A DNA stretch of 40,323 nucleotides from Gammaproteobacteria bacterium (GCA_016199745.1 JACQFZ010000002.1:1-40323), one strand, 5' to 3'. Numbered from the stretch's first letter, positions 1-9,176 are shown. Program-made: numbers and translations. The notes: generated by a model not told the origin, from the letters alone.

Positions 1-1185
1 AAGGAAAAATTCGAACGCACCAAACCCCATCTCAACGTTGGCACCATTGGCCACGTCGACCATGGCAAGACCACGTTAACCGCTGCCCTGACCAAGGTCT
101 TGGCGTCGAAGTTTGGTGGCGAAGTCAAAGCATATGACCAAATCGACAACGCCCCCGAAGAGCGCGAGCGCGGCATCACGATTTCGACCACCCATGTCGA
201 GTATCAAAGCAGCGCGCGTCACTACGCCCACGTCGACTGCCCGGGCCACGCCGACTACGTCAAAAACATGATCACCGGAGCCGCCCAAATGGACGGCGCC
301 ATCCTAGTTGTTTCGGCCGCTGACGGTCCGATGCCCCAGACCCGCGAGCACATTCTCTTAGCTCGCCAAGTCGGCGTCCCGTACATCGTCGTCTACCTGA
401 ACAAAGCCGACATGGTCGACGACAAAGACCTGCTCGAACTCGTCCAAGAAGAAGTGAAGGACCTGCTCACCAAATACGGCTTCCCCGGCGACAAGACCCC
501 GATCATCGTCGGCTCCGCCCTGAAGGCCTTAGAAGGTGACCAATCCGACATCGGCGAGAGCTCGATCGTTAAGCTTTCCGAAGCCCTCGACAGCTACATC
601 CCGCAGCCGAAGCGCGCGATCGATGGTCCGTTCCTGATGCCGATCGAAGACGTCTTCTCGATCTCCGGTCGCGGCACCGTTGTCACCGGCCGTATCGAAC
701 GCGGCGTCGTCAAAGTCGGTGAAGAAGTCGAAATCGTCGGCATCACCCCGACCGTCAAAACCATCGTCACTGGCGTCGAAATGTTCCGTAAGCTCCTCGA
801 CCAAGGCGAAGCTGGCGACAACGTCGGCGTACTGCTGCGTGGCACCAAGCGCGAAGAAGTCCAGCGCGGCCAAGTCTTGGCCAAGCCCGGCAGCATCCTG
901 CCGCACACCAAATTCGAAGCCGAAGTCTACGTGCTCACGAAGGAAGAAGGCGGACGTCATACCCCGTTCTTCAACGGCTACCGTCCGCAATTCTACTTCC
1001 GCACGACCGACGTCACCGGCAGCGTGGAATTGCCCCAAGGTACCGAGATGGTCATGCCGGGAGACAACATCAAAGTTGTCGTCTCCCTCATTGCCCCGAT
1101 CGCCATGGAGCAAGGCCTGCGCTTCGCAATTCGCGAAGGCGGCCGGACCGTGGGTGCGGGTGTTGTAGCGAAGGTGGTGGAGTAA
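1..1185 (+). CDS. tuf: Elongation factor Tu (5' end just outside window)
   Basis: EF-Tu is the GTPase that delivers aminoacyl-tRNA to the ribosome A site. The reading frame is open from base 1 ([17 protein letters not shown]), so only about two codons including the start lie upstream of the window. The G1 loop GHVDHGKT, the switch I region (ERERGITI), [13 protein letters not shown] and the C-terminal VVAKVVE are all intact; 394 residues are visible and the family length is about 396. Codon choice is strongly C-ending, as expected for a very highly expressed gene. Gammaproteobacteria usually carry two near-identical tuf copies, so a contig edge at this point is typical of a collapsed repeat. 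The stop is followed after only 5 nt by truncated rpsJ sequence. Confidence 0.98.
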   Translation, partial: KEKFERTKPHLNVGTIGHVDHGKTTLTAALTKVLASKFGGEVKAYDQIDNAPEERERGITISTTHVEYQSSARHYAHVDCPGHADYVKNMITGAAQMDGAILVVSAADGPMPQTREHILLARQVGVPYIVVYLNKADMVDDKDLLELVQEEVKDLLTKYGFPGDKTPIIVGSALKALEGDQSDIGESSIVKLSEALDSYIPQPKRAIDGPFLMPIEDVFSISGRGTVVTGRIERGVVKVGEEVEIVGITPTVKTIVTGVEMFRKLLDQGEAGDNVGVLLRGTKREEVQRGQVLAKPGSILPHTKFEAEVYVLTKEEGGRHTPFFNGYRPQFYFRTTDVTGSVELPQGTEMVMPGDNIKVVVSLIAPIAMEQGLRFAIREGGRTVGAGVVAKVVE

Positions 1186-1190
1186 CACGT

Positions 1191-1442
1191 TCCGCCGCCG
1201 AGATCGTGGACACGGCGAAGCGCACCGGCGCCCTTGTTAAGGGACCGATCCCGTTGCCGACCAAGATCGAGCGTTACACGCTGCAGAGCTCGCCGCACGC
1301 CGACAAAAAGGCGCGCGATCAGTTCGAGATCCGCACGCACAAACGCATCATGGACATCATCGAACCGACCGAAAAGACGGTCGACGCGTTGATGAAACTC
1401 GACCTCGCCGCTGGCGTGGACGTCGAAATCAAGCTGAGCTGA
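1191..1442 (+). pseudogene. rpsJ: 30S ribosomal protein S10, N-terminus missing at tuf junction
   Basis: S10 is a 30S subunit protein and, with NusB, a transcription antitermination factor. Homology begins at [14 protein letters not shown], which corresponds to about residue 21 of the usual 103-residue protein, and continues intact to the C-terminus ([10 protein letters not shown]). The usual first strand (IRIRLKAFDHRLIDQ-like) and any start codon with ribosome binding site are absent. In frame upstream the sequence runs straight into the tuf C-terminal codons. The only nearby start in frame is GTG at 1206, without a Shine-Dalgarno sequence, giving 78 residues. Because S10 is essential, this is either an assembly join error at the repeated tuf gene or a real deletion with a second rpsJ elsewhere. 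The identity as S10 is certain; the intactness is not. Confidence 0.9.
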
Positions 1443-1452
1443 GGCAACGATT

Positions 1453-2136
1453 ATGGCGCTCGGATTGATCGGTAAGAAAATCGGCATGACCCGCGTGTTC
1501 GCACAGGATGGCGCGGTCGTTCCAGTAACGGTGCTCGAAGTGGCTGGTAATCGAGTCACGCGCGTGAAAGAAGTGGCAACCGACGGTTATCGCGCGGTGC
1601 AGCTCACAGTTGGTGAGCGGCGTGCGGATCGCGTGTCGAAGGCATTGGCAGGTAATTATGCCAAGGCCGGTGTCGCTCCGGGTCGTGCACTGCACGAGTT
1701 CCGGTTGAAAGAAAGCGAAGGTGCTGAGCTCAAGGCCGGTACTGAGATTAAGGCAGACATTTTTGCCGTTGGCAGTTATGTCGATGTGCAAGGTACCTCG
1801 ATCGGTAAAGGTTTCGCTGGTGTTATTAAGCGCCATCATTTCCGCGGTGGCCGTGCGACCCACGGTAACTCGCTGTCGCATCGGGCGCCTGGCTCTATCG
1901 GCCAACGCCAGACGCCAGGCCGCGTGTTCCCCGGCAAGAAAATGGCTGGCCATTTAGGCGACGCCACGGCGACTCAACAGAACCTCGAAGTGATTCAGGT
2001 CGATGTCGAGCGCAGCTTGTTGCTGGTGAAGGGCGCGGTACCGGGTGCTAAGGGTGCGGACGTGTTCATTAAGCCGAGCGTGAAGAATAAAGTGAAAGCG
2101 CCGGTTAAAGAGACCGCGAAGAGCACGAAGAAATAG
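1453..2136 (+). CDS. rplC: 50S ribosomal protein L3
   Basis: L3 binds 23S rRNA near the peptidyl-transferase centre and helps to start 50S assembly. The N-terminus [13 protein letters not shown] and the central loop [14 protein letters not shown] that reaches toward the catalytic centre are intact. At 227 residues it is longer than the roughly 209 of E. coli, because of a basic lysine-rich tail of about 18 residues ([13 protein letters not shown]). It starts 10 nt after rpsJ with GAGG upstream, in the normal S10-operon order. Confidence 0.98.
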   Translation: MALGLIGKKIGMTRVFAQDGAVVPVTVLEVAGNRVTRVKEVATDGYRAVQLTVGERRADRVSKALAGNYAKAGVAPGRALHEFRLKESEGAELKAGTEIKADIFAVGSYVDVQGTSIGKGFAGVIKRHHFRGGRATHGNSLSHRAPGSIGQRQTPGRVFPGKKMAGHLGDATATQQNLEVIQVDVERSLLLVKGAVPGAKGADVFIKPSVKNKVKAPVKETAKSTKK

Positions 2137-2153
2137 TCAGGGCCAGGTAAACC

Positions 2154-2777
2154 ATGAAAGTTACCCTTACAAATGAGTCGGGCAAGAAGCAGGGTTCGGA
2201 GATCGAAGTCTCCGATGCCGTCTTCGGCGCGACCTACAACCAGGCGCTGGTGCACCAGGTCGTCATCGCCTTCCAAGCGAATGGCCGTCAGGGCACGCGT
2301 AAGCAACTGACCCGTTCGGAAGTCCGCGGTGGCGGTCGCAAACCGTTCCGCCAGAAGGGCACAGGTTCGGCGCGTGCTGGTACCATCCGCAGCCCGTTGT
2401 GGCGCGGCGGCGGCAAGATTTTCCCGAGCACGCCGGATGAGAACTTTACGCACAAAGTGAACCGCAAGATGTTCCGCGGCGCGGTGCGCTCGATCTTGTC
2501 CGAGCTGTTGCGTAGCGGCCGCCTGATCGCGGTTGCTGATTTCACGCTGCCGCAGTCGAAGACGAAAGAGATGGTCGCTAAGTTGAAGGGCCTCGATGCT
2601 CCGGATGTGTTGATCGTGACCGAGGTCGCCGACGACGGTTTGGCACTCGCCGCGCGCAATCTGCACAAGGTGGATGTTCGCCCGGTAAGCGCGGCTGACC
2701 CGTTCAGTCTGTTGCGGCATGAGAAAGTAGTGATGACAGCCGGGGCGCTGAAGCGTTTCGAGGCATGGCTCGCATGA
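2154..2777 (+). CDS. rplD: 50S ribosomal protein L4
   Basis: L4 is an early-assembly 23S rRNA-binding protein whose loop lines the peptide exit tunnel. In E. coli it also represses the S10 operon through the leader RNA. The tunnel loop ([18 protein letters not shown]) is present, and the length of 207 residues is close to the usual 201. The S10 leader that L4 would regulate should lie between tuf and rpsJ, but that spacer is missing here. Its stop overlaps the rplW start as ATGA. Confidence 0.98.
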   Translation: MKVTLTNESGKKQGSEIEVSDAVFGATYNQALVHQVVIAFQANGRQGTRKQLTRSEVRGGGRKPFRQKGTGSARAGTIRSPLWRGGGKIFPSTPDENFTHKVNRKMFRGAVRSILSELLRSGRLIAVADFTLPQSKTKEMVAKLKGLDAPDVLIVTEVADDGLALAARNLHKVDVRPVSAADPFSLLRHEKVVMTAGALKRFEAWLA

Positions 2778-3085
2778 GCACGAAGATCAATCAGGAACAA
2801 CTGTTTCACGTCATTCTGGCGCCGCATGTCTCTGAAAAGAGTACGCGCCTGGCCGACAAACACAGCCAGATCGTGCTCGAAGTTCGGCGCGACGCGACTA
2901 AGCCGGTGATCAAGGCGGCGGTCGAGAAGATGTTCAACGTCCAAGTGGAATCGGTCCGAGTGACCAACATGAAGGGCAAGACCAAGGGTGCAGGTCGTAA
3001 AGCGGGTAAGCGCAGCGACTGGAAGAAGGCCTATGTCAGCCTTAAGCCCGGTCAGGACATCGACTTTCTGGGACAACAGGCCTAA
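2774..3085 (+). CDS. rplW: 50S ribosomal protein L23
   Basis: L23 sits at the exit-tunnel opening and forms the docking site for trigger factor and SRP. The motifs [13 protein letters not shown] and [15 protein letters not shown] are typical. I prefer the ATG at 2774, which forms an ATGA overlap with the rplD stop and gives 103 residues, close to E. coli's 100. An in-frame ATG at 2765 would add three residues (MAR) and a longer overlap. It sits within the S10 operon, 11 nt before rplB. Confidence 0.97.
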   Translation: MSTKINQEQLFHVILAPHVSEKSTRLADKHSQIVLEVRRDATKPVIKAAVEKMFNVQVESVRVTNMKGKTKGAGRKAGKRSDWKKAYVSLKPGQDIDFLGQQA

Positions 3086-3096
3086 AGGGCAAGACA

Positions 3097-3921
3097 ATGC
3101 TGGTTAAAATCAGACCGACATCCAACGGACGCCGCGGCGTCGTCAAGGTCGTCAATCCCGACCTGCACAAAGGCGAACCGTACGCGCCGTTGCTCGCGCG
3201 CAAGTCGAAGGGCAGCGGTCGTAACAACCACGGCCGCATCTGCGTGCGCCATCAGGGCGGCGCGCACAAGCGTCACTATCGCATCATCGATTTCAAGCGC
3301 GATAAGGACGGTATCCCGGCCAAAGTCGAGCGGCTAGAGTACGATCCGAACCGCAGCGCCAACATCGCGCTGATGCTGTACGCCGATGGCGAGCGCCGTT
3401 ACATCATTGCGCCGAACGGCGTGAAGGCCGGCACCCAGTTGATGTCGGGCCCGCAGTCGCCGATCAAGGTCGGCAACACGCTGCCGCTCAAGAACATACC
3501 GGTCGGCAGCACCGTCCATTGCGTCGAATTGAAGCCCGGCCGCGGTGCCCAGTTGGCCCGCGCCGCCGGCGCCGCGCTGCAGCTGGTCGCGCGCGAAGGT
3601 GATTACGCGCAGCTGCGGTTGCGTTCCGGTGAAGTGCGTAAGGTGCACGTCGATTGCCGCGCCACTGTCGGTGAAGTCGGCAACTCGGAGCACAGCTTGC
3701 GCAAGTTGGGTAAGGCCGGTGCCTCGCGTTGGCGCGGTATCCGCCCGACCGTTCGCGGTACCGCCATGAATCCGGTGGATCATCCGCACGGTGGTGGTGA
3801 AGGTCGTACCAAGGGCGGTCGTCATCCGGTCAGCCCGTGGGGTACGCCGACCAAGGGTTACAAGACGCGTCACAACAAGCGCACGGATAGCATGATCGTG
3901 CACCGACGCAAGAAGAAGTAA
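3097..3921 (+). CDS. rplB: 50S ribosomal protein L2
   Basis: L2 is one of the most conserved ribosomal proteins, needed for subunit association and peptidyl-transferase activity. The sequence is full length (274 residues against 273 in E. coli). It holds the OB-fold core, [15 protein letters not shown]-like region and the catalytic-site segment [15 protein letters not shown], whose histidine is implicated in 50S function, plus the basic tail [16 protein letters not shown]. The GGGTAAGC-like spacing to neighbours is short: 11 nt from rplW and 12 nt to rpsS. Confidence 0.99.
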   Translation: MLVKIRPTSNGRRGVVKVVNPDLHKGEPYAPLLARKSKGSGRNNHGRICVRHQGGAHKRHYRIIDFKRDKDGIPAKVERLEYDPNRSANIALMLYADGERRYIIAPNGVKAGTQLMSGPQSPIKVGNTLPLKNIPVGSTVHCVELKPGRGAQLARAAGAALQLVAREGDYAQLRLRSGEVRKVHVDCRATVGEVGNSEHSLRKLGKAGASRWRGIRPTVRGTAMNPVDHPHGGGEGRTKGGRHPVSPWGTPTKGYKTRHNKRTDSMIVHRRKKK

Positions 3922-3933
3922 GAGGAGTCTGAC

Positions 3934-4212
3934 GTGCCACGTTCAGTCAAAAAAGGTCCTTTCGTCGACGCCCACCTTTCCAAGAAGGTCGAACGTTCGA
4001 TGGCGGAACGCAGCAAGAAGCCGATCAAGACCTGGTCGCGCCGTTCCACGGTTACGCCCGATTTCGTGGGCTTAACGATTGCCGTGCATAACGGCCGCCA
4101 GCATGTACCGGTGATCATCACCGAGAACATGGTCGGTCATAAGCTCGGCGAGTTCGCGCCGACCCGGACGTTCAAGGGTCACTCGGCCGATCGCAAGGCG
4201 ACAGCGGAGTAA
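3934..4212 (+). CDS. rpsS: 30S ribosomal protein S19
   Basis: S19 binds 16S rRNA in the head of the 30S subunit, next to the A-site finger and S13. The translation begins [14 protein letters not shown] and contains HNGRQHVPV and [15 protein letters not shown], all diagnostic. The start codon is GTG, preceded by a strong AGAGGAG ribosome binding site. The length of 92 residues matches E. coli. The stop lies 3 nt before rplV. Confidence 0.98.
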   Translation: MPRSVKKGPFVDAHLSKKVERSMAERSKKPIKTWSRRSTVTPDFVGLTIAVHNGRQHVPVIITENMVGHKLGEFAPTRTFKGHSADRKATAE

Positions 4213-4215
4213 ACG

Positions 4216-4572
4216 ATGGAAGCTACCGCAATTCTTAAGTATCAGCGCCTCTCGGCCCAAAAGGGCCGGCTGGTGGCGGATCAAGTTCGTGGTCTCACGG
4301 TCGCGCGCGCTCTCGAGCTGCTGCAGTTTTCGACCAAGAAGGCCGCCAAGCCGATCCGTAAAGTGCTGGAGTCAGCGATCGCCAACGCCGAGCACAATGT
4401 CGGCGCCGACGTCGACGAGCTCCGGGTGCAGACGATCATGGTCGACGTCGGCCCATCGTTGAAACGGTTCCATGCGCGCGCCAAAGGTCGTGGCGTACGC
4501 GTTCTGAAGCACACCTGTCATATCACCGTGATCGTCGGCGATAAGAAGTCGAGCGCACGGGGAGGCAAGTAA
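4216..4572 (+). CDS. rplV: 50S ribosomal protein L22
   Basis: L22 spans the 50S subunit and its long β-hairpin lines the exit tunnel, where macrolide-resistance changes occur. The region [14 protein letters not shown] and the hairpin [20 protein letters not shown] are intact. It has 118 residues (E. coli 110), with the extra ones at the serine/glycine-rich C-terminus. Its stop overlaps the rpsC start by one base (TAATG), so the two are translationally coupled. Confidence 0.98.
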   Translation: MEATAILKYQRLSAQKGRLVADQVRGLTVARALELLQFSTKKAAKPIRKVLESAIANAEHNVGADVDELRVQTIMVDVGPSLKRFHARAKGRGVRVLKHTCHITVIVGDKKSSARGGK

Positions 4573-5255
4573 TGGGACAGAAAGTTAATCCGATTGGTTT
4601 TCGCTTAGGCGTCATTCGCGATTGGAGCGCCCGTTGGTACGCCAACAGCGGCGGCTACAAAACCAATCTCGTCGCTGACCTGAAGTTGCGCAGCTTTCTG
4701 AAAGCGAAGTTGGCGCACGCTGCTGTGAGCTCGATCATCATCGAGCGACCGGCGCAGAGCGTCAACATCACGGTGCACACCGCCCGCCCCGGTATCGTTA
4801 TCGGTAAGAAGGGTGAGGATATCGAGAAGTTACGCTTCGAGTTGTCGAAGCTCGCCGGCGTGCCGGTCACGGTAGCCGTCGAAGAAGTGCGCCAGCCGGA
4901 GCTCGACGCGCAGTTGGTGGCCGAGAACATCGCTCAGCAGCTGGAAAAGCGCATCATGTTCCGCCGCGCGATGAAGCGCGCCGTGACCAACGCCATGCGC
5001 CTGCGCGCGCTCGGCATCAAGATCATGGTCGCCGGCCGCTTGAACGGCGCTGAAATCGCCCGCACTGAGTGGTACCGCGAAGGTCGCGTGCCGCTGCATA
5101 CGCTGCGCGCCGATATCGATTACGGAACCGCCGAAGCGCACACCACGTACGGTGTGATCGGTGTAAAGATCTGGATCTTCAAGGGCGAAATCTTCGATAA
5201 AGATGAGCCGAAGTTAGAAGATGCCGAAGCCGCCAAGAAAGGCGCGGCTGCTTAG
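4572..5255 (+). CDS. rpsC: 30S ribosomal protein S3
   Basis: S3 forms part of the mRNA entry channel and its helicase activity. The type II KH domain motif [13 protein letters not shown] (GXXG as GKKG) and the C-terminal domain with [26 protein letters not shown] are complete. It has 227 residues, near the family norm of about 230. It starts on the TAATG overlap with rplV behind a GGGGAGG site. It is followed by the first palindromic intergenic repeat instead of the usual short spacer to rplP. Confidence 0.98.
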   Translation: MGQKVNPIGFRLGVIRDWSARWYANSGGYKTNLVADLKLRSFLKAKLAHAAVSSIIIERPAQSVNITVHTARPGIVIGKKGEDIEKLRFELSKLAGVPVTVAVEEVRQPELDAQLVAENIAQQLEKRIMFRRAMKRAVTNAMRLRALGIKIMVAGRLNGAEIARTEWYREGRVPLHTLRADIDYGTAEAHTTYGVIGVKIWIFKGEIFDKDEPKLEDAEAAKKGAAA

Positions 5256-5268
5256 CTTAATATATATT

Positions 5269-5374
5269 CCCTCCCCCTCAGGGGGAGGGTTAGGGTGGGG
5301 GTGGGTTGTGTGTGGCTGCGAACGTAGCGACACCCACCCCCACCCCTTGCCCTCCCCCTGAAGGGGAGGGGGAG
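5269..5374. repeat. Palindromic intergenic repeat, copy 1 (rpsC–rplP)
   Basis: A two-armed imperfect palindrome. The left arm CCCTCCCCCTCAGGGGGAGG is itself a hairpin, followed by GTGGGGGTGGG. A roughly 25-nt centre follows, and then the right arm reads CCCACCCCCACCCC…CCCTCCCCCTGAAGGGG. Both arms and the whole unit can fold. The same layout returns at 6766–6872 and, with a different base pattern, at 8503–8598. This looks like a mobile palindromic repeat of the REP/MITE type that is transcribed with the operon. Confidence 0.9.
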
Positions 5375-5400
5375 TTGGTGAAAATCTATGGGTATGGACA

Positions 5401-5808
5401 ATGCTGCAACCTAAGCGCACCAAGTATCGCAAGCAACACAAGGGTCGTAACCGCGGCCTGGCCCATCGTGGCAGCAAGGTCAGCTTCGGCGAGTTTGGTC
5501 TGAAGTCGACCGATCGCGGTCGGTTGACTTCGCGCCAGATTGAAGCCGGTCGACGCGCGCTGACGCATTACATTAAACGCGGTGGCCGTGTTTGGATCCG
5601 GGTGTTCCCAGATAAGCCGGTGACGAAGAAGCCACTCGAAGTTCGTATGGGTAGCGGTAAGGGTAACGTCGAGTTCTGGGTCGCGGTGATCAAGCCGGGC
5701 GCGGTGCTCTATGAAATGGAAGGTGTGAACGAGGCGCAAGCGCGTGAAGCGTTTGCACTGGCCGCGGCGAAGTTGCCGCTCAAAACGATGTTCGTGACGC
5801 GGGTGTAG
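5401..5808 (+). CDS. rplP: 50S ribosomal protein L16
   Basis: L16 sits near the A-site tRNA and L27, and organises the peptidyl-transferase region. [19 protein letters not shown] at the N-terminus and [17 protein letters not shown]-like central motifs (here [13 protein letters not shown]) are diagnostic. The length of 135 residues compares with 136 in E. coli. Only a weak GG-rich ribosome binding site precedes the ATG. The palindromic repeat ends about 26 nt upstream, so the RNA hairpin lies close to the initiation region. Confidence 0.98.
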   Translation: MLQPKRTKYRKQHKGRNRGLAHRGSKVSFGEFGLKSTDRGRLTSRQIEAGRRALTHYIKRGGRVWIRVFPDKPVTKKPLEVRMGSGKGNVEFWVAVIKPGAVLYEMEGVNEAQAREAFALAAAKLPLKTMFVTRV

Positions 5809-5811
5809 GGT

Positions 5812-6006
5812 ATGAAGGCAAAAGACATACGCGCGCTGGACCAGGCGAAGCAAAATGAAGAGCTTCAAGGCCTGCTGCGCGAGCAATTCAACCTGCGCAT
5901 GCAGCATGCGACAGGTCAGCTCGCGAACAATGCGAACCTGCGCAAAGTGCGGCGTGATATCGCCCGCCTGCGCACCATCATGACCGAGAAGTCGAAACAA
6001 GCATGA
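5812..6006 (+). CDS. rpmC: 50S ribosomal protein L29
   Basis: L29 is a small two-helix protein near the exit-tunnel opening. It has 64 residues with the characteristic [21 protein letters not shown] and the helix [12 protein letters not shown]. It lies 3 nt after rplP and overlaps rpsQ through ATGA. Length and content are normal. Confidence 0.97.
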   Translation: MKAKDIRALDQAKQNEELQGLLREQFNLRMQHATGQLANNANLRKVRRDIARLRTIMTEKSKQA

Positions 6007-6290
6007 GCGAACAGGCGAAAGCAGAAGGTTCTGTCACCCGCACGGCGCGTTCCGTGACCGGCCGGGTAACGAGCAACAAGATGCACAAGACGATCACCGT
6101 GCAGGTCGAACGTCGGCTGCAGCATCCGGTTTATGGCAAGTTAATGAGCCGCCGGACCAAGCTGCACGCGCACGATGAGAACAACGACTGCAAAGAAGGC
6201 GATTTAGTGCAGATCGAAGAGTGCCGGCCGTTGTCGAAGACCAAGACATGGCGGCTCGTCAAAGTGATTGAACGCGCGCGCGAAGTTTAG
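6003..6290 (+). CDS. rpsQ: 30S ribosomal protein S17
   Basis: S17 is a primary 16S rRNA-binding OB-fold protein. The motifs [26 protein letters not shown], in shortened form [12 protein letters not shown], and DEnn…[21 protein letters not shown] are present. It has 95 residues, with a short N-terminal extension of about ten residues relative to E. coli (84). The ATGA overlap couples it to rpmC. A repeat-bearing gap separates it from rplN. Confidence 0.97.
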   Translation: MSEQAKAEGSVTRTARSVTGRVTSNKMHKTITVQVERRLQHPVYGKLMSRRTKLHAHDENNDCKEGDLVQIEECRPLSKTKTWRLVKVIERAREV

Positions 6291-6326
6291 AGGTGTGCTG
6301 GTGATAACGTTAGTGGCGACTGAAGC

Positions 6327-6366
6327 AGCCCTCACCCCTTGCCCTCTCCCGAAGGGAGAGGGGGAG
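6327..6366. repeat. Palindromic intergenic repeat, copy 2, half element (rpsQ–rplN)
   Basis: Only the right half of the element is present: CCCTCACCCCTTGCCCTC, then CCCGAAGGGAGAGGGGGAG, which forms a single hairpin. The sequence after it (AGTCGGTCAAAATCTAT) closely matches the sequence after copy 1 (AGTTGGTGAAAATCTAT). The similarity therefore reaches beyond the hairpin toward the start codon of the next gene. Confidence 0.8.
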
Positions 6367-6395
6367 TCGGTCAAAATCTATATTGAGGTCGGACA

Positions 6396-6764
6396 ATGAT
6401 CCAGGTACAGACCCAGCTCACGGTGGCCGACAACAGCGGCGCCAAGAACATCCAGTGCATTAAAGTGCTGGGCGGCTCGAAGCGGCGCTACGCCAACATC
6501 GGCGACGTCATCAAGGTTAGCGTGAAGGAAGCGATTCCGCGCGGCAAAGTGAAGAAGGGCGACGTGTACGATGCCGTGATCGTACGTACCCGCAAGGGTG
6601 TACGCCGGCCCGATGGCTCGGTCATCCGCTTCGATGAGAACGCCGCCGTATTGCTCGACAACAAGCGCGAACTGCTCGGCACACGTGTGTTCGGACCGGT
6701 AACGCGCGAGCTGCGTAACGAGCAGTTCATGAAGATTATTTCGTTGGCGCCTGAAGTTTTATAA
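6396..6764 (+). CDS. rplN: 50S ribosomal protein L14
   Basis: L14 lies at the subunit interface and contributes to bridge B5/B8. The start [17 protein letters not shown], the centre [18 protein letters not shown] and the end [14 protein letters not shown] are canonical. The length of 122 residues is close to E. coli's 123. A GAGG ribosome binding site precedes the ATG. In E. coli the spc operon begins here; the repeat hairpin upstream occupies the position of that operon's leader. Confidence 0.98.
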   Translation: MIQVQTQLTVADNSGAKNIQCIKVLGGSKRRYANIGDVIKVSVKEAIPRGKVKKGDVYDAVIVRTRKGVRRPDGSVIRFDENAAVLLDNKRELLGTRVFGPVTRELRNEQFMKIISLAPEVL

Positions 6765-6765
6765 T

Positions 6766-6872
6766 TCCCTTCCCCCTCAGGGGGAAGGGCGGGGATGGGG
6801 GTGGGTTTAGTGCAGAACCCGAACGAGACCCACCCCCACCCCTAGCCCTCCCCCTGAAGGGGAGGGGGAGTC
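6766..6872. repeat. Palindromic intergenic repeat, copy 3 (rplN–rplX)
   Basis: A two-armed palindrome with the same architecture as copy 1. A left hairpin (CCCTTCCCCCTCAGGGGGAA) is followed by GGGGGTGGG, a short centre, then CCCACCCCCACCCC and the right hairpin CCCTCCCCCTGAAGGGG. The right arm is almost identical to that of copy 1, which suggests recent spread or gene conversion. Confidence 0.9.
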
Positions 6873-6893
6873 GGAAGATAAGGTGATATTGAT

Positions 6894-7211
6894 ATGAAGA
6901 TTCGCAAAGGCGACCAAGTCATCGTCCGTACCGGTAAGGACCGCGGCAAGCGCGGCACCGTGACGAACGTGCTGGCCAACGACAAAGTAATTGTCGAAGG
7001 CGTAAACGTGGTCAAGCGCCATACCAAGCCGAACCCCCAACGTAACGTCACCGGTGGGATCGTCGAGAAAGAGGCGCCGATTCATGTGTCGAAGATCGCG
7101 CTGTTCAACGCCAGCAGCGGTAAGGGTGAGCGCGTTGGCTACCGTACCCTCGAGGACGGCAAAAAAGTGCGCTTCTTCAGAAAGAGTGGCGAAGTAGCGG
7201 ACGTGAAGTAA
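6894..7211 (+). CDS. rplX: 50S ribosomal protein L24
   Basis: L24 is an assembly initiator that binds the 5' region of 23S rRNA. The KOW motif [18 protein letters not shown] and the segment [13 protein letters not shown] are present. It has 105 residues (E. coli 104). The ATG follows an AAGG box, and the palindromic repeat ends about 20 nt before it. The stop is 5 nt before rplE. Confidence 0.98.
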   Translation: MKIRKGDQVIVRTGKDRGKRGTVTNVLANDKVIVEGVNVVKRHTKPNPQRNVTGGIVEKEAPIHVSKIALFNASSGKGERVGYRTLEDGKKVRFFRKSGEVADVK

Positions 7212-7216
7212 CGACT

Positions 7217-7759
7217 ATGACCAGACTGCAAGAACATTATCGGAAGACGGTTGTGCCGGCGCTGAAAGAGCGTTTCGGTTACAAGAACGTCATGCAAGTT
7301 CCGCGCATCACCAAGATCACGCTCAACATGGGCGTGGGCGAGGCGATGACGGACAAGAAGATCATCGACAACGCTGCCGGCGACATGATGCAGATCAGCG
7401 GCCAGAAGCCACAGATCACGCGCGCCCGCAAGTCGGTCGCGGTCTTCAAGGTGCGCGAGAATTGGCCGATCGGCTGCCGCGTCACGCTGCGTGGTGCGCG
7501 CATGTACGAATTCCTCGACCGCTTGATCAACGTAGCGATCCCGCGTATTCGCGACTTCCGCGGCTTGCCGTCGCGGTCGTTCGACGGTCGCGGCAACTAT
7601 TCGCTCGGCATCAAAGAGCAGATCATTTTCCCCGAGATCGACTTCGACAAGGTCGATGCGATCCGTGGGCTCGACATCACCATCGTCACCACTGCCAGGA
7701 CCAATGAAGAGGCCCGGGTGTTGTTGGTGGACGGTTTTAAATTTCCGATCCGGAGCTAG
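7217..7759 (+). CDS. rplE: 50S ribosomal protein L5
   Basis: L5 binds 5S rRNA and forms the inter-subunit bridge to S13. The sequences [30 protein letters not shown] and the C-terminal [13 protein letters not shown] are typical. It has 180 residues (E. coli 179). The spacing to rplX and rpsN is 5 and 6 nt, in the regular spc-operon order. Confidence 0.98.
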   Translation: MTRLQEHYRKTVVPALKERFGYKNVMQVPRITKITLNMGVGEAMTDKKIIDNAAGDMMQISGQKPQITRARKSVAVFKVRENWPIGCRVTLRGARMYEFLDRLINVAIPRIRDFRGLPSRSFDGRGNYSLGIKEQIIFPEIDFDKVDAIRGLDITIVTTARTNEEARVLLVDGFKFPIRS

Positions 7760-7765
7760 AGCGAA

Positions 7766-8071
7766 ATGGCGAAGAGATCCATGATCGAGCGCGACAAGCG
7801 ACGCAAGGCGCTGTCGGTCAAGTTTGCCGTCCGTCGCGCCGAGCTGCGCGAAGCGTGCAAGAACATCAAGCTGTCGCCGGAAGAGCGCGACGCGGCGATG
7901 ATCAAGCTGCAAAAGTTGCCGCGCGATTCCGCCAACACCCGTATCCGCAACCGCTGCCAGCTCACCGGCCGGCCGCGCGGTTACTACCGTAAATTTGGCC
8001 TAGCGCGTAACGAACTGCGCAAAGTCATGATGCGTGGCGACGCCCCGGGCGTGGTCAAGGCAAGCTGGTAA
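7766..8071 (+). CDS. rpsN: 30S ribosomal protein S14 (zinc-free type)
   Basis: S14 is a late-assembly protein of the 30S head. It has 101 residues and ends [25 protein letters not shown]-like (here [13 protein letters not shown]). It lacks the CxxC pairs of the short zinc-binding form, so it is the long zinc-independent type usual in gammaproteobacteria. The start follows GAGCGA. Confidence 0.98.
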   Translation: MAKRSMIERDKRRKALSVKFAVRRAELREACKNIKLSPEERDAAMIKLQKLPRDSANTRIRNRCQLTGRPRGYYRKFGLARNELRKVMMRGDAPGVVKASW

Positions 8072-8087
8072 TCGGAGAAAATAAATC

Positions 8088-8477
8088 ATGATGACCGATC
8101 CTATTGCCGATATGTTGACCCGCATCCGCAACGGCCAGACCGCGGAGAAGGTGTCCGTCCAGATGCCGGCGTCGAGCGTCAAGCGCGCGATCGCCAAAGT
8201 GCTGAAGGACGAAGGCTACATTGAAGGTTTTGCTGAAATTCCAGGCGTTAAGCCGGTGCTTGAGGTCACCCTTAAGTACTTCGAAGGTCGTCCGGTTATC
8301 GAACGCATCAAGCGCATGAGCGTTCCTGGCCGTCGACTGTATCGCGGCAAGGACGAGTTGCCGCGGGTCGATGGTGGCCTCGGTATCGCCATCATCTCGA
8401 CGCCGAAGGGCATCATGAGCGAACGTGCTGCGAAGGCAGCCGGGCTCGGCGGCGAAGTTCTCTGCGTCGTTTCATAG
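8088..8477 (+). CDS. rpsH: 30S ribosomal protein S8
   Basis: S8 binds the central domain of 16S rRNA and in E. coli represses the spc operon by binding at the rplE start. [14 protein letters not shown] and the C-terminal [23 protein letters not shown] are diagnostic. It has 129 residues (E. coli 130). Two consecutive ATGs (8088 and 8091) are possible starts behind CGGAGA. A palindromic repeat follows before rplF. Confidence 0.98.
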   Translation: MMTDPIADMLTRIRNGQTAEKVSVQMPASSVKRAIAKVLKDEGYIEGFAEIPGVKPVLEVTLKYFEGRPVIERIKRMSVPGRRLYRGKDELPRVDGGLGIAIISTPKGIMSERAAKAAGLGGEVLCVVS

Positions 8478-8502
8478 TTATGGTCGCATCAGCGAACAAA
8501 TT

Positions 8503-8598
8503 CTCCCTCTCCCTACGGGAGAGGGCCGGGGTGAGGGAAAGTGTGCTGAACGTTGGCAGCCCTCACCCTCATTCCCTCTCCCGTGGGGAGAGGGAAGC
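8503..8598. repeat. Palindromic intergenic repeat, copy 4 (rpsH–rplF)
   Basis: A two-armed palindrome of a second subtype: CCCTCTCCCTACGGGAGAGGG with GGGGTGAGGG, a short centre, then CCCTCACCCTC and CCCTCTCCCGTGGGGAGAGGG. The overall layout matches copies 1 and 3, but the arms use CTCTCCC rather than CTCCCCC. The right-hand hairpin ends about 45 nt before the rplF start. Confidence 0.88.
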
Positions 8599-8642
8599 GA
8601 GCCGAAGCGCGCTTGGCGCGCGCATTTTTTAAGGATTGGCCT

Positions 8643-9176
8643 ATGTCCAGAGTCGCAAAAAATCCGGTCGTGATCCCCAAGGGGGTCGAAGTCAAACTCG
8701 CCGGTAATCATGTGAGCATCAAGGGACCGAAGGGCGAGCTCAAGCACGATCTTCATCCATTGATTAAGCTGATGCAGGCTGACGGTCAGTTACAAGTCCA
8801 GCGTTCTACCGAGAGTCATCTCGCCCGCGCTGTATCGGGTACGACACGCGCGCTGGTGAACAATATGGTCACTGGGGTGACTAAAGGCTTCGAGAAGAAG
8901 CTGACTATCATCGGTGTCGGTTTCCGTGCAGCCGTTCAGGGCAAGAAGCTGAACTTGACGCTCGGCTACTCGCACCCGATCGTGTATTCAATCCCGGAAG
9001 GGATCACTATCGAAGCGCCGGACCAGACGAATTTGATCGTACGTGGTTCCGACAAGCAGATGGTTGGCCAAGTCGCCGCTGAAATCCGCGACTATCGCCC
9101 GCCTGAGCCTTATAAAGGCAAGGGTGTGCGTTACTCCGACGAAGCCGTCGTCCGTAAAGAAGCGAAGAAGAAGTAA
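8643..9176 (+). CDS. rplF: 50S ribosomal protein L6
   Basis: L6 sits beside the sarcin-ricin loop and the factor-binding site. It begins [17 protein letters not shown] and ends [24 protein letters not shown], both typical. I chose the ATG at 8643 because it gives 177 residues, exactly the E. coli length, and follows an AAGG site. The frame stays open upstream into the repeat but has no homology there. Confidence 0.98.
   Translation: MSRVAKNPVVIPKGVEVKLAGNHVSIKGPKGELKHDLHPLIKLMQADGQLQVQRSTESHLARAVSGTTRALVNNMVTGVTKGFEKKLTIIGVGFRAAVQGKKLNLTLGYSHPIVYSIPEGITIEAPDQTNLIVRGSDKQMVGQVAAEIRDYRPPEPYKGKGVRYSDEAVVRKEAKKK

Noticed and set aside
529-1188. Long minus-strand open frames opposite tuf and most ribosomal protein genes
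   Set aside because: They are antisense shadows of conserved genes in GC-rich DNA, without ribosome binding sites or recognisable protein sequence.
5306-5503. Open frames running through the palindromic repeats
   Set aside because: They consist of translated repeat (Pro/Gly-rich strings) and overlap rplP in another frame.
5269-8598. CRISPR array made of the GC-rich repeats
   Set aside because: The repeats lie in separate intergenic gaps hundreds of bases apart and are palindromic elements, not regular repeat–spacer units.
8553-8642. Longer N-terminus for rplF
   Set aside because: The extra codons come from the palindromic repeat; the ATG at 8643 matches the family start and length.
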